DNA from: an uncultured Muribaculaceae bacterium
GTDB lineage: Bacteria > Bacteroidota > Bacteroidia > Bacteroidales > Muribaculaceae
Reading direction: 5' to 3'
DNA: 64,000 nt
Assembly: GCA_910579305.1 (NCBI GenBank)
Contig: CAJTTA010000006.1
Location: 1-64,000, forward strand
Shown here in pieces: positions 49,285-59,521 of the stretch; position 1 is the stretch's first letter, and every line of letters begins with the position of its first letter. The notes below the pieces were generated by a model. The model worked only from the letters and a program-made list of their open reading frames with translations. It searched no databases and was not told where the DNA came from. Made by a program: the position numbers and the translations under genes.

Positions 49285-51453
49285 ATGGCAGCCAATCAAA
49301 AGAAAAAGAAGCTCAACAACCGCCAGCACATCATGGCCCGCTACGGATGTATCGTGCTCATGTTCCTGTTCGGCGCCATAGCCGTGATATGCAAGCTCTC
49401 CTTCACAACCTTAGTGGAGGCCGGAGCATGGGAAGCGCGTGCCGAGAAGGACATGAAGAAGACTGTGCCCATATTCCCGGAGCGCGGCAACATCCTGGCC
49501 TCCAACGGCAACATCCTGGCCTGCAACCAGACTCTCTATGACGTGCGCATCGACATGCGCCATCCCCGATTTGCCTCCCGCCGCCTAAAGCGCCCACAAT
49601 GGGCCGCGCTCGACTCCCTGGCCGACTCGCTCGACACCTTCTATCCGCGCAACCCTCACATCTTCGAACATCCTGACTCCATGCAGCGCTATTCCTGGCA
49701 CACACTCATGAAGAAGGAATTCACACTGCCCAACGACCGCCGGCGACGCACAGCCAAGGTAGGCATAAAGCTCACTCTCAGCGACTTTGAGCGAATACGC
49801 CACTGGCCTTTCTTCAAAGACATAAAAGGGGGTGGACGCAGCTGCCCCGTCTATAAGGAAGAGCACGTGGTGCGCATATACCCCTTCGGCGACATGGCTC
49901 GCCTGAGCATAGGACGCGTGTATGAAGACAGCTCCGGACGCATCACCGGCTACGCAGGCCTTGAGAAAGCGCTCGACTCCCTGCTCTACGGCAAGGTGGG
50001 GCGCGCCAAGAAAGTGGCCATGAACAATGGCTTCGCCAATTGGGTGGACATCCCCGCCGTGCGCGGATTCGACATCCTATCCACTATCGATATAGACATC
50101 CAGGACATTCTCGAGGAAGAGCTCCTGGCCATGTGCGACTCCGTGAAGGCCGACTGGGGCACCGCGATAATAATGGAAGTGGCCACAGGCGAGATCAAGG
50201 CCATAAGCAATGTGGAACGAAACAAGACTACAGGCAAATATGAAGAGGCCATGAACCGCGCAGTGCTCCCATTCGAACCCGGATCCGTGATGAAGCCAAT
50301 AGCGCTCATGGTGGCATTTGAAGACGGACTGGTGAAAAACAATACCGACACTGAAGACTGCTCCCCCTTCATGCGCACCTCCGACCATGCCGGAGGTGGA
50401 CGCAAGACCATGCGCCAGATCATTGCCACAAGTTCCAACACGGGCATAGCCCGCGTGATATTCCGCGGCTACGCCGATCATCCCGAGAAATACAGGGAGC
50501 GCCTTGCCTCTCTGGGATTCTTCGACCCCATACGCTCAGGCATAGGCGGCGAGCGCACGCCCAATGTGCCCGTGCTCCACGACCGCCATCCGCGCACCGG
50601 CGCCCCAATCACCATGACGGCCCGCCACCTCGACCTCGCCCGACAGGCTTACGGCTACAACACTGAGGTGCCTCCGCTCTACACCCTGGCCTATTACAAT
50701 GCCATAGCAAATGGCGGACGCTATGTGCGCCCGCACCTCGTGAGGGCCCTGCGGGATGAGAACGGCCGTGATTCTATTCTGAAAATAAGCTACATACGCG
50801 ACCCGCTCTGCTCCGAGGCCACGGCCCGAAAGGTGAAGGAATGTCTCTACGACGTAGTGTGGGACAAGCGCGGCACCGCACGCGCCCTTCAGGATGACCG
50901 CGTGAAGATATGCGGCAAGACCGGCACGGCCATTCCCTACGATTTTGAGCACACTCATGCCTACGACCACTCCAAGCGCCGCTTCGCGTTTGCAGGCTTC
51001 TACCCCTACGAAGAACCGCGCTACTCCTGCATGGTGCTCATGACGGCCCCGGCAGGCAGCACCTCGGCCGCCCGTGGCTCAGGTCGCGTCCTGCTCAATG
51101 TAGCCCTCAAGCTATATGCCCGTGGAATGCTCTCCGACCCCGCGCCTTACAGCCACGAGGCTTCTCCGGCTCCCGCCCGCCTCTGCGCATCCACCATAGC
51201 CCCAATTTCCTCCATAGTGAAGAAGCTCGGCCTCAAGGGAGCGCGAAAGCACAAGAGCAACGCTGCCGTGACACCCGGATTCATCCCCGACCCCACAGGC
51301 TTCGACCTCCCATCGGCCATAGCCATGCTTGAAAAGGCAGGCTACAATGTGGCGGCCGTGAAGGGAACGGGATATGTGCGCGGAATCACCCCGGCAGCCG
51401 GCACCCCGGCCCGCAAGGGCACCCCGGTAAGTCTCTCTCTCTCATGGAAATAA
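49285..51453 (+). CDS. ftsI: Division transpeptidase (PBP3/FtsI) with PASTA domain
   Basis: Cross-links septal peptidoglycan. 722 residues: transmembrane helix (about 20-40), dimerisation domain, transpeptidase with SxxK in PGSVMKPIAL (Ser nucleophile about residue 333), SxN in SSNTG, KTG in CGKTGTA, and a C-terminal PASTA module (about 665-722: LPSAIAMLEKAGYNVAAVKG). PASTA at this position is usual in Bacteroidetes FtsI. Confidence 0.95.
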   Translation: MAANQKKKKLNNRQHIMARYGCIVLMFLFGAIAVICKLSFTTLVEAGAWEARAEKDMKKTVPIFPERGNILASNGNILACNQTLYDVRIDMRHPRFASRRLKRPQWAALDSLADSLDTFYPRNPHIFEHPDSMQRYSWHTLMKKEFTLPNDRRRRTAKVGIKLTLSDFERIRHWPFFKDIKGGGRSCPVYKEEHVVRIYPFGDMARLSIGRVYEDSSGRITGYAGLEKALDSLLYGKVGRAKKVAMNNGFANWVDIPAVRGFDILSTIDIDIQDILEEELLAMCDSVKADWGTAIIMEVATGEIKAISNVERNKTTGKYEEAMNRAVLPFEPGSVMKPIALMVAFEDGLVKNNTDTEDCSPFMRTSDHAGGGRKTMRQIIATSSNTGIARVIFRGYADHPEKYRERLASLGFFDPIRSGIGGERTPNVPVLHDRHPRTGAPITMTARHLDLARQAYGYNTEVPPLYTLAYYNAIANGGRYVRPHLVRALRDENGRDSILKISYIRDPLCSEATARKVKECLYDVVWDKRGTARALQDDRVKICGKTGTAIPYDFEHTHAYDHSKRRFAFAGFYPYEEPRYSCMVLMTAPAGSTSAARGSGRVLLNVALKLYARGMLSDPAPYSHEASPAPARLCASTIAPISSIVKKLGLKGARKHKSNAAVTPGFIPDPTGFDLPSAIAMLEKAGYNVAAVKGTGYVRGITPAAGTPARKGTPVSLSLSWK

Positions 51454-51482
51454 CCTGATTACAACAGTATTTTTTTAACACG

Positions 51483-52958
51483 ATGATACACAAGCTCTCT
51501 AATCTTATCAAAGAGATAGGTGCCCTCGAAGTGATCGGCGACACCGACAAAAACATACATTCACTTGAGGCTGACTCCCGCAAGGTGCAGAAGCAAGGCA
51601 TGTTCGTAGCCGTGCGCGGCGTGAACACCGACGGTCACAAATACATCCCTGTCGTGGCCAGCAACAATGTGGGAGCCATAGTGTGTGAAGAGCTTCCGCC
51701 CGCCATACGCACCGGCGTGACCTACATACGCGTGGCCGACAGCGCCGAGGCTCTCGGCCGCCTCGCCTCCGCCTGGTACGGACACCCCTCCTCCTCCCTC
51801 TCACTGGTGGGTGTGACAGGCACCAACGGCAAGACCACCACCGCCACCCTGCTCTATGAGATGGCACGCAACCTCGGCTATCGCGCCGGCCTGCTGAGCA
51901 CCGTGTGCAACTACGTGGACGGCGAAGCCATACCCACTACCCACACCACTCCCGATCCCCTCACTCTCAATTCCCTTCTCGCCCGCATGGTGGAGGCCGG
52001 CTGCGACTACGCCTTCATGGAGGTGAGCAGCCACGCCTGCTCGCAGAAGCGCATAGCCGGACTCCGGTTCAAGGGAGGAATTTTCAGCAACCTCACCCGC
52101 GACCATCTCGACTACCACGGCACGGTGCAGAATTACATGAACGCCAAGAAACTCTTCTTCGACGCACTCCCCTCCGAGGCCTTCGCTCTTGTCAACGCCG
52201 ACGACAAGGCCGGAGCCTACATGCTCCAGAACACACGTGCCCGCAAGTATACCTACTCGCTGCGCACCGAGGCCGACTTCCACTGCAAAGTGCTGGAACA
52301 GAGGCTCGACGGCACTCTGCTCTCTCTCAACGGCAAGGAAGTGGAAGTGATGTTCACTGGCCGCTTCAACGCCTATAACCTCACGGCCGTCTACGGAGCA
52401 TCCATCCTCTCCGGCTTCCCCGAGGAGCAGGTGCTCCCCGGCATGAGCCGACTCGTGCCCGTGGCAGGACGCTTCCAGACCATGCACTCCCCGTCGGGAT
52501 TCACGGCAATCGTGGACTATGCCCACACGCCCGACGCACTGGTCAACGTCCTCTCCACCATACGCGACATTGTCGGCTCCGCCGGCGAGATAATAACCGT
52601 GGTGGGATGCGGCGGCGACCGTGACCACGGCAAGCGTCCCATGATGGCCCGCGAGGCTGCCTCTCGCTCCGACCGCCTCATCCTCACCTCCGACAATCCC
52701 CGCACCGAATTGCCCGAAGCCATAATAGCCGACATGAAGGCCGGACTGCTCCCGGAACATCTCCCCTCCTCGCTCTGCATCACCGACCGCCGCGAGGCCA
52801 TACGCACGGCCTGCGCCCTTGCCTCTCCCCACACTGTGGTGCTCGTGGCAGGAAAGGGACATGAGACCTATCAGGAAGTCAACGGAGTGAGACATCATTT
52901 CGATGACCGCGAGGTGCTCCTGGAATATTTCCGCGAAATGAAGAAGTCCGACCTATAA
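51483..52958 (+). CDS. murE: UDP-MurNAc-tripeptide synthetase (meso-DAP adding)
   Basis: ATP-dependent addition of the third stem amino acid. 491 residues: P-loop GVTGTNGKTTTATLLYEM, THTTPDPLTLN, DYAHTPDALVNVL, and SDNPRTELPEAI, where the DNPR motif marks meso-diaminopimelate specificity. Followed 15 nt later by mraY. Confidence 0.97.
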   Translation: MIHKLSNLIKEIGALEVIGDTDKNIHSLEADSRKVQKQGMFVAVRGVNTDGHKYIPVVASNNVGAIVCEELPPAIRTGVTYIRVADSAEALGRLASAWYGHPSSSLSLVGVTGTNGKTTTATLLYEMARNLGYRAGLLSTVCNYVDGEAIPTTHTTPDPLTLNSLLARMVEAGCDYAFMEVSSHACSQKRIAGLRFKGGIFSNLTRDHLDYHGTVQNYMNAKKLFFDALPSEAFALVNADDKAGAYMLQNTRARKYTYSLRTEADFHCKVLEQRLDGTLLSLNGKEVEVMFTGRFNAYNLTAVYGASILSGFPEEQVLPGMSRLVPVAGRFQTMHSPSGFTAIVDYAHTPDALVNVLSTIRDIVGSAGEIITVVGCGGDRDHGKRPMMAREAASRSDRLILTSDNPRTELPEAIIADMKAGLLPEHLPSSLCITDRREAIRTACALASPHTVVLVAGKGHETYQEVNGVRHHFDDREVLLEYFREMKKSDL

Positions 52959-52973
52959 TACACTGATTGCCAT

Positions 52974-54239
52974 ATGCTCTACGAATTATTCCGCGCTCCC
53001 GCGTTTGACATACCCGGCTCCGGCCTCATGGGCTACATCACATTCCGCACCGGCATGGCCTTCGCCCTCTCGCTGCTCATAGCGCTCATAGCAGGCCGCA
53101 AGATCATCAACGCTCTGCAGCTGCGCCAGGTAGGCGAGATCGTGCGCGACCTGGGTCTTGAGGGACAGATGAGTAAAAAGGGCACCCCCACCATGGGCGG
53201 AGTCATAATAATCCTCTCCATCCTCGTGCCATGTCTGCTGCTCGGAAACCTCGGAAACGTCTACATGATTCTCATGCTCATAGCCACTGTGTGGATGGGC
53301 ACAATAGGCTTCCTCGATGACTACCGCAAACTCAAGTATCACAACAAGGAGGGCCTGAAAGGAAAGTACAAGATCACAGGGCAGGTGGGCCTCGGCCTAA
53401 TAGTGGGCGTCACAATGTGGCTCTCGCCGGCCATAGTGATGAGCGAGAATCAGGAAGTGGTGCGTCAGGACTCCGCTTCAATCGAGGTGATACACCAGGG
53501 TACGGTGGAGAAGACTCCGCAGACCACCATCCCATTCGTTAAGAACAATAACTTCAACTACGAGTGGCTCTCTTCCTGGCTCTCCGACAAAGAAGCGGCC
53601 AAGACGGCCGGATGGCTTGTCTTCGTCTTCGTCACGATCCTCGTGGTGACGGCAGTGAGCAACGGCGCCAATCTCACCGACGGACTGGACGGACTGGCTG
53701 CCGGAACATCGGCCATAATAGGCCTGGCTCTCGCCATCATGGCCTATCTTGGCGGCAACGTGATATATTCTTCCTACCTGAATATCATGTACATACCAGG
53801 CTCCTCGGAGCTGGTCGTATATGCCGGAGCATTCATGGGCGCCCTGGTGGGCTTCCTTTGGTATAACGCCTATCCGGCACAGGTATTCATGGGCGACACC
53901 GGATCCCTCACTCTCGGAGGCATCCTGGCCGTCTTCGCAATACTCATACGCAAGGAGCTACTCATCCCCGTGCTCTGCCTCACCTTCTTCCTTGAAGACC
54001 TCTCCGTGATTCTTCAGGTGGGATACTTCAAGCTCACCAAGCGAAAATACGGCCAGGGACGGCGCATATTCAAGATGACGCCCCTGCACCACCATTTCCA
54101 GAAGGCGGGCGACACCTCCATAAAGGCCCTGCTCAATTTCCCCAAGAACCCCATCCCTGAGCCGAAGATAGTGACCCGGTTCTGGATCGTGGCTCTGCTT
54201 CTGGCCACCATCACATTCATAACCCTCAAAGTACGTTGA
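52974..54239 (+). CDS. mraY: Phospho-MurNAc-pentapeptide transferase
   Basis: Makes lipid I at the inner membrane. 421 residues with about ten helices; KKGTPTMGGVIII, the Asp pair FLDDYRKLKY, NLTDGLDGLAAGTSA, FMGDTGSL and TPLHHHFQKAG. A loop of about 50 residues (SENQEVVRQDSASIEVIHQG region) makes it longer than E. coli MraY, as in other Bacteroidetes. Confidence 0.98.
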   Translation: MLYELFRAPAFDIPGSGLMGYITFRTGMAFALSLLIALIAGRKIINALQLRQVGEIVRDLGLEGQMSKKGTPTMGGVIIILSILVPCLLLGNLGNVYMILMLIATVWMGTIGFLDDYRKLKYHNKEGLKGKYKITGQVGLGLIVGVTMWLSPAIVMSENQEVVRQDSASIEVIHQGTVEKTPQTTIPFVKNNNFNYEWLSSWLSDKEAAKTAGWLVFVFVTILVVTAVSNGANLTDGLDGLAAGTSAIIGLALAIMAYLGGNVIYSSYLNIMYIPGSSELVVYAGAFMGALVGFLWYNAYPAQVFMGDTGSLTLGGILAVFAILIRKELLIPVLCLTFFLEDLSVILQVGYFKLTKRKYGQGRRIFKMTPLHHHFQKAGDTSIKALLNFPKNPIPEPKIVTRFWIVALLLATITFITLKVR

Positions 54240-54243
54240 CCTC

Positions 54244-55605
54244 ATGGACAAGATAGTAATCCTGGGAGGCGGAGAGAGCGGAGCCGGAGCTGCTGTACTG
54301 GCAGCGCGCAAAGGCTTCAGCGTATTCCTCTCCGACACCGGACTCCTCAAACCCGAATACACCCGCATGCTCGAAGCTGAAGGTATCCCCTTCGAACAGG
54401 GACATCCTCACACAGAAGCCGAAGTGCTCTCTGCCTCAACCATAGTCAAAAGCCCCGGCATACCCCTCTCGGCTCCCATCATAGTCAAGGCCCGGGAAAA
54501 GGGGATTCCCGTGATATCCGAAATAGAGTTTGCCGCGCGCTACACTTCCTCGCGCATGCTCTGCATAACCGGATCCAACGGCAAGACCACCACCACCACC
54601 CTGCTCCACCACATCCTCTGCTGCGCCGGCATCGACGCCTCTATGGCCGGCAATATAGGCATGTCGCTGGCTCTGCAGGTGGCCACCGACCCTCATGAGG
54701 TCTACGTAGTGGAACTCAGCTCTTTCCAGCTCGACAACATGTATGACTTCCACGCCGACACAGCCATCCTGCTCAACATAACCCCCGACCACCTCGACCG
54801 CTACGAGCACTCCATGGAGCTCTATGCCGACGCCAAGATGCGCATAACTCGCAACCAGACCCCCTCCGACTGCTTCATCTACTGGCAGGAAGACCCCGAG
54901 ACGGCCGCCGCCATGACACGCACACGCTCCGAAGCCACTCCTCTTCCGTTCGGAGTGAGGCGCACCCCTTCGAGCGCCGCCTGGCTCGAGGGAGACGTCA
55001 TGCACATCTCCACCCCGCAGGGAGCCTGGAGCATGCCGCGCGAAGACATAGCCATAAAGGGCCTGCATAACATCTACAACTCCATGGCAGCCTCCATCGC
55101 GGCCACCCGCCTCGGCATAGCTCCTGAGGTGATACGCAAGGCTCTGGCCTCATTCAAGGCCGTGCCCCACCGCCTTGAACACGTGGCCGAGATCGACGGA
55201 GTGGAATACATCAACGACTCCAAGGCCACAAATGTGGCATCCACCTACTATGCCCTGGAGAGCATGACCCGCCCCACGGTGCTCATACTCGGAGGCACCG
55301 ACAAGGGTAACGACTATACCGATATTCTCGACTTCATGCGCCGCAAGGTGACTCACGTAGTGGCCATGGGAGCCGACAATGAGAAGATCATGCGCTTCTG
55401 CCGCGACCACGGCTTCTCGGCCGACGACACCCACTCTCTGGCCGACGCCCTGCAGGCCTGTCGCAAGGCCGCCCGCCCGGGCGACACGGTGCTGCTCTCG
55501 CCCTGCTGCGCTTCTTTCGACCTCTTCAAGTCCTACATCGACCGAGGCGACCGCTTCCGCGCCGCCGTCCTCGATCTCATGGAGTCTCACCATAATCAAG
55601 CCTGA
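54244..55605 (+). CDS. murD: UDP-MurNAc-L-alanine:D-glutamate ligase
   Basis: Adds D-Glu to UDP-MurNAc-Ala. 453 residues: N-terminal VILGGGESGAGAAVLA, P-loop GSNGKTTTTTLLHH, VELSSFQLD, NITPDHLDRY, and C-terminal INDSKATNVASTYYALESM, LILGGTDKGNDY, LLSPCCASFDLFKSY. Full length. Confidence 0.97.
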   Translation: MDKIVILGGGESGAGAAVLAARKGFSVFLSDTGLLKPEYTRMLEAEGIPFEQGHPHTEAEVLSASTIVKSPGIPLSAPIIVKAREKGIPVISEIEFAARYTSSRMLCITGSNGKTTTTTLLHHILCCAGIDASMAGNIGMSLALQVATDPHEVYVVELSSFQLDNMYDFHADTAILLNITPDHLDRYEHSMELYADAKMRITRNQTPSDCFIYWQEDPETAAAMTRTRSEATPLPFGVRRTPSSAAWLEGDVMHISTPQGAWSMPREDIAIKGLHNIYNSMAASIAATRLGIAPEVIRKALASFKAVPHRLEHVAEIDGVEYINDSKATNVASTYYALESMTRPTVLILGGTDKGNDYTDILDFMRRKVTHVVAMGADNEKIMRFCRDHGFSADDTHSLADALQACRKAARPGDTVLLSPCCASFDLFKSYIDRGDRFRAAVLDLMESHHNQA

Positions 55606-55608
55606 ACA

Positions 55609-56970
55609 ATGCCCGGCATACGCCTTAACCGCACCGTCGACGGAATACCCGCCTCCGACTCCACGCCTGCTCCCGAAGCCGCCCCTCATCTCAGGAATAG
55701 GCTCCGGGCCGACGGCTACCTCTGGGGCATATACATACTCCTGCTCATCTTCTCGGTCATAGAGCTTTACAGCGCATCATCCACCGAGGTGAAGAGCGAC
55801 AACGTGTATCGCCCGCTCATCTCCCACGCCACATTCCTCATACTCGGCCTCGGCCTCGTGCTCGTGATGCAGAACATCCACTACAAGTTCTACCGCAAGT
55901 GCGCATGGTTCATCATGTGGGGTGCCGTGGCTCTCGTGATATACTCCAATTACTTCGGTGTCAACATCAACGGAGCCATACGCGCCATACGCGTGGCCGG
56001 ATTCACCATCCAGCCCCCTGAGATAGCCAAGCTCGCCGTAGTGCTCGTGCTCGCCAAGATCATGGCCAAGCACCAGATGCGACACGGCATAACCAACTAC
56101 GGCATAGTCATCTCGGTAATGGTGATCGGCCTCTTCGCCGGTCTCCTCTTCCGCAACGGCCTCACCAATACGCTGCTGCTCGGCTCGGTGGGCTCGGCCA
56201 TGTTTGTGATCGGAGGCACTCAGTGGCGCAAGCTCCTCATCCTCGGCGTGTGCGCGGCCTGCGTGGGCATGTGTGTGTACATAGTGAAATACAGCTCCGA
56301 TGACAATGATGACAACGGCGGCACGGCATCGTCGGTGGTAATAGGCGAAGATACCGACAACGTCGACCGCACAGGCACCCACAAAGGGCGCGTAGCCGCA
56401 TTCCTGGAAGGTGTGGATCCCGAAGACTCCATCACCGATGAAAACCGCCAGGTGATCTTCTCCAAGATAGCCCAGGCCCATGGCGGCCTCTTCGGCAACG
56501 CGCCGGGCAACTCCCGTGAAAGCGCCCGCCTTCCGCTGGCTTTCTCCGACTATATCTTCTCTATCATAGTGGAAGACACAGGCTTCGTGGGAGGCGTGAT
56601 CCTGCTCATCCTCTACCTCTGCCTGCTTGCCCGCGCAGGCATCATAGCCACAAAGTGCACAAAGGCCTTCCCGGCATTGCTCATCACCGGATGCGCCACG
56701 CTCATCGTGACACAGGCGCTCATCCACATGTTTATAGTCACGGGCCTCATGCCTGTGTCGGGCCAGCCGCTCCCATTCATAAGCAAAGGGGGCACATCCA
56801 TCCTCGTGATGAGCTCGGCAATGGGCATGATGCTCTCCGTGAGTAAATTCGCAGTGCAGCAGCGCCGCTCGGCCGACAAGAACCAGGCCATAAAGGAGGC
56901 CCTGGCCGACAGCGATGACAGTTCTATCAACCCCACTCAACTCACATATGCCTCTCTCCCTGAAGAATGA
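55609..56970 (+). CDS. ftsW: FtsW septal glycosyltransferase (SEDS)
   Basis: Polymerises septal glycan with FtsI. 453 residues, about ten helices: NINGAIRAIRVAGFTIQPPEIAKLAVVLVLAKIM with the SEDS signature, catalytic Asp region FSIIVEDTGFVGGV, VTGLMPVSGQPLPFISKGGTSIL. About 40 extra hydrophilic residues lead the first helix, and an acidic loop (DDNDDNGGT) sits near residue 230. Overlaps murG by 4 nt. Confidence 0.96.
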   Translation: MPGIRLNRTVDGIPASDSTPAPEAAPHLRNRLRADGYLWGIYILLLIFSVIELYSASSTEVKSDNVYRPLISHATFLILGLGLVLVMQNIHYKFYRKCAWFIMWGAVALVIYSNYFGVNINGAIRAIRVAGFTIQPPEIAKLAVVLVLAKIMAKHQMRHGITNYGIVISVMVIGLFAGLLFRNGLTNTLLLGSVGSAMFVIGGTQWRKLLILGVCAACVGMCVYIVKYSSDDNDDNGGTASSVVIGEDTDNVDRTGTHKGRVAAFLEGVDPEDSITDENRQVIFSKIAQAHGGLFGNAPGNSRESARLPLAFSDYIFSIIVEDTGFVGGVILLILYLCLLARAGIIATKCTKAFPALLITGCATLIVTQALIHMFIVTGLMPVSGQPLPFISKGGTSILVMSSAMGMMLSVSKFAVQQRRSADKNQAIKEALADSDDSSINPTQLTYASLPEE

Positions 56971-58067
56971 TGAATAACCCGAGATTCATAATAAGCGGCG
57001 GCGGAACAGGCGGCCACATCTTCCCCGCCCTATCCATAGCCACCGAGCTTAAACGCCGCCACCCGGCCTGCGAGATTCTCTTCGTAGGCGCCGCCGGACG
57101 CATGGAGATGGAAAAAGTGCCCGCCGCAGGATTCCGCATCGAGGGGCTGCCCGTGGCCGGATTCGACCGCCGGCACCTGCTCCGCAATTTCTCTGTGCTC
57201 CTGAAGCTGCGCCGCTCGCTGGTCAAGGCCCGGCGCATAATACGCGATTTCAAGCCCGATGCCGTGATAGGCGTGGGAGGATACGCCTCCGGGCCCACTC
57301 TCAAGGCCGCTCAGCGCATGCGCATCCCCACTCTGCTTCAGGAGCAGAACAGCTATGCCGGAGTGACAAATAAGCTGCTCGCCAAGAGGGCCGGAGCCAT
57401 ATGCGTGGCCTATGAGAACATGGAGCGGTATTTCCCTGCCGACAAGATTATTCTCACGGGCAATCCGGTGCGCCCCACCCTGCTTGAATGCCGACTCTCG
57501 CCCGGCGAGGCCCGGCGCACGTTCGGACTCGACCCGGAGCGTCCCACCCTGCTCGTTGTGGGAGGCTCGCTCGGAGCCCGCACCATCAACGAGAGCATAG
57601 AGGGTGCGCTGCAGAGATTCGCAGAGGCAGGCATACAGCTCATATGGCAGACGGGAAAGACCGGAGCCGACCATGCCCGCGCCGCAGCCAAGGGGCTGAA
57701 GGGTGTGGTGGTCACCCCCTTCATAGCCGACATGGCCGCCGCCTACACTGCCGCCTCTCTCGTGGTGAGCCGTGCCGGTGCCGGATCCATCAGCGAGCTG
57801 GAACTCCTCGGAAAGCCAAGCATCCTCATACCCTCTCCCAACGTGGCCGAAGACCACCAGACCCACAATGCACGCGCCCTCTCCACCCGTGGCGCGGCCA
57901 TACTGATACCCGACGCCAACGCACGTCTCACTCTCCCCTCCACCTGCATCGACACTCTCAATAATCCCGAAGTACTGCGCCGAATGAGCGCCGAAATCAA
58001 GAAAATGGCACTCCCCGGCAGCGCCTCGGCAATATGCGACAGAATAGATGCCATGATTAAACTATAG
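56967..58067 (+). CDS. murG: Lipid II synthase (GlcNAc transferase)
   Basis: Adds GlcNAc to lipid I on the cytoplasmic face. 366 residues: FIISGGGTGGHIFPALSIA (G loop 1), VIGVGGYASGPTLKAA (G loop 2), GGSLGARTINESI, WQTGKTGAD, VVSRAGAGSISELELLGKPSILIPSPNVAEDHQTHNA. Start ATGATG leaves two possible initiators one codon apart. Confidence 0.97.
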   Translation: MMNNPRFIISGGGTGGHIFPALSIATELKRRHPACEILFVGAAGRMEMEKVPAAGFRIEGLPVAGFDRRHLLRNFSVLLKLRRSLVKARRIIRDFKPDAVIGVGGYASGPTLKAAQRMRIPTLLQEQNSYAGVTNKLLAKRAGAICVAYENMERYFPADKIILTGNPVRPTLLECRLSPGEARRTFGLDPERPTLLVVGGSLGARTINESIEGALQRFAEAGIQLIWQTGKTGADHARAAAKGLKGVVVTPFIADMAAAYTAASLVVSRAGAGSISELELLGKPSILIPSPNVAEDHQTHNARALSTRGAAILIPDANARLTLPSTCIDTLNNPEVLRRMSAEIKKMALPGSASAICDRIDAMIKL

Positions 58068-58073
58068 AGAAGC

Positions 58074-59465
58074 ATGGAGAATACAGTATATTTCATAGGA
58101 ATAGGGGGCATAGGCATGGCCAACCTCGCCCGCTACTACATGCAGCGCGGAGCGCAAGTGGCCGGCTACGACCGCACTCCCTCCGACCTCACCCACTCTC
58201 TTGAGGCCGAAGGGGCCGACGTGACCTATACCGACGACCCTTCGCTTATCCCCGCTCCTTTCACCGACCCGAAGCAATGCCTGGTGGTGTACACCCCCGC
58301 CGTGCCGGCCGACAACCGCATACTCTCCCACTTCCGGATCCACGGATTCAACATCATCAAGCGCGCGGCTCTGCTGGGGCGCATCACCGGCCATTCCGAC
58401 GCAATATGCGTGGCAGGCTCCCACGGAAAGACCACGACATCGTCGATGGTGGCCCACATCCTCTACTCCGGCCATGTGGGCTGCAACGCGTTTCTGGGAG
58501 GAATACTGCGCAACTACGACACGAATCTCCTGCTATCCCCCCACTCGCAGGTATCTGTAGTGGAGGCAGATGAATACGACCGATCCTTCCACCACCTCAC
58601 CCCCAGAATAGCCATAGTGACCAGCGTCGACCCCGACCACCTCGACATCTACGGCGATGAGCAGGGCTATCTTGAGGGATTTGCCCACTTCACCTCTCTC
58701 ATACGTCCCGGGGGCACACTGCTGCTGCACTCGGGGCTGAAGCTGCATCCGCGCACAGGCCCTGATGTGCGCACACTCACCTACTCCGCCCACGATGACT
58801 CGGCTGACTGCCACGCCACCCGCGTGCGCAGCATCGAGGGGGAACTCATCTTCGACCTCGTGACCCCCTGCTGCACGATAGCCGACATCTCTCTCGGCGT
58901 CCCGGTGGAAATCAATGTAGACAACGCCGTGGCCGCCGGAGCCGCCGCCCTGTTGGCCGGAGCCACAGAGCAGGAAGTGCGCGAAGGACTGAACACATTC
59001 ATGGGGCCGAAACGCCGCTTCGAGACCTGGCTGCGCCCCGGCGACTATCCATCGGGCCAAGGCCCTGTGCTCATCGATGACTATGCCCACTCGCCGGCCG
59101 AGGTGGAGGCCTCCATCAGAGGCGTGAAGAAGCTCTGGCCCGGGCGCCGGCTCACTGTGGTCTTCCAGCCGCATCTCTACACACGCACACGCGACTTCGC
59201 CCCGGAATTTGCCACAGCCCTTTCCGCCGCTGACCGTGTAGTGCTCTGCGAGATCTACCCCGCCCGCGAGCTGCCGCTGCCGGGCGTGACCTCCGAGATA
59301 ATAGCCAAGGATGTGAAATCGGCCGAAATTTCAGTAATCGAGCGAAAAGATTTGCTCAGTTTGGTAAAAAATAGTAACTTTGAAATCTTAATGACGCTGG
59401 GAGCGGCCGACATAAATGTGCTTCTCCCCGACATCAGAGAGATTCTGCTCGCCAAGCAGAGATAG
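58074..59465 (+). CDS. murC: UDP-MurNAc:L-alanine ligase
   Basis: First amino acid of the stem peptide. 463 residues: YFIGIGGIGMANLARYY, P-loop VAGSHGKTTTSSMVAHIL, EADEYDRSFHHLTP, VTSVDPDHLDIYG, and LIDDYAHSPAEVEASI, FQPHLYTRTRDFAPEFA. The last quarter is more AT-rich than the rest. Confidence 0.97.
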   Translation: MENTVYFIGIGGIGMANLARYYMQRGAQVAGYDRTPSDLTHSLEAEGADVTYTDDPSLIPAPFTDPKQCLVVYTPAVPADNRILSHFRIHGFNIIKRAALLGRITGHSDAICVAGSHGKTTTSSMVAHILYSGHVGCNAFLGGILRNYDTNLLLSPHSQVSVVEADEYDRSFHHLTPRIAIVTSVDPDHLDIYGDEQGYLEGFAHFTSLIRPGGTLLLHSGLKLHPRTGPDVRTLTYSAHDDSADCHATRVRSIEGELIFDLVTPCCTIADISLGVPVEINVDNAVAAGAAALLAGATEQEVREGLNTFMGPKRRFETWLRPGDYPSGQGPVLIDDYAHSPAEVEASIRGVKKLWPGRRLTVVFQPHLYTRTRDFAPEFATALSAADRVVLCEIYPARELPLPGVTSEIIAKDVKSAEISVIERKDLLSLVKNSNFEILMTLGAADINVLLPDIREILLAKQR

Positions 59466-59521
59466 CCGACAGCGCGGATCCCCCCGGCGCTGCCGGCCTT
59501 AAACCCATAAATATCAATAGG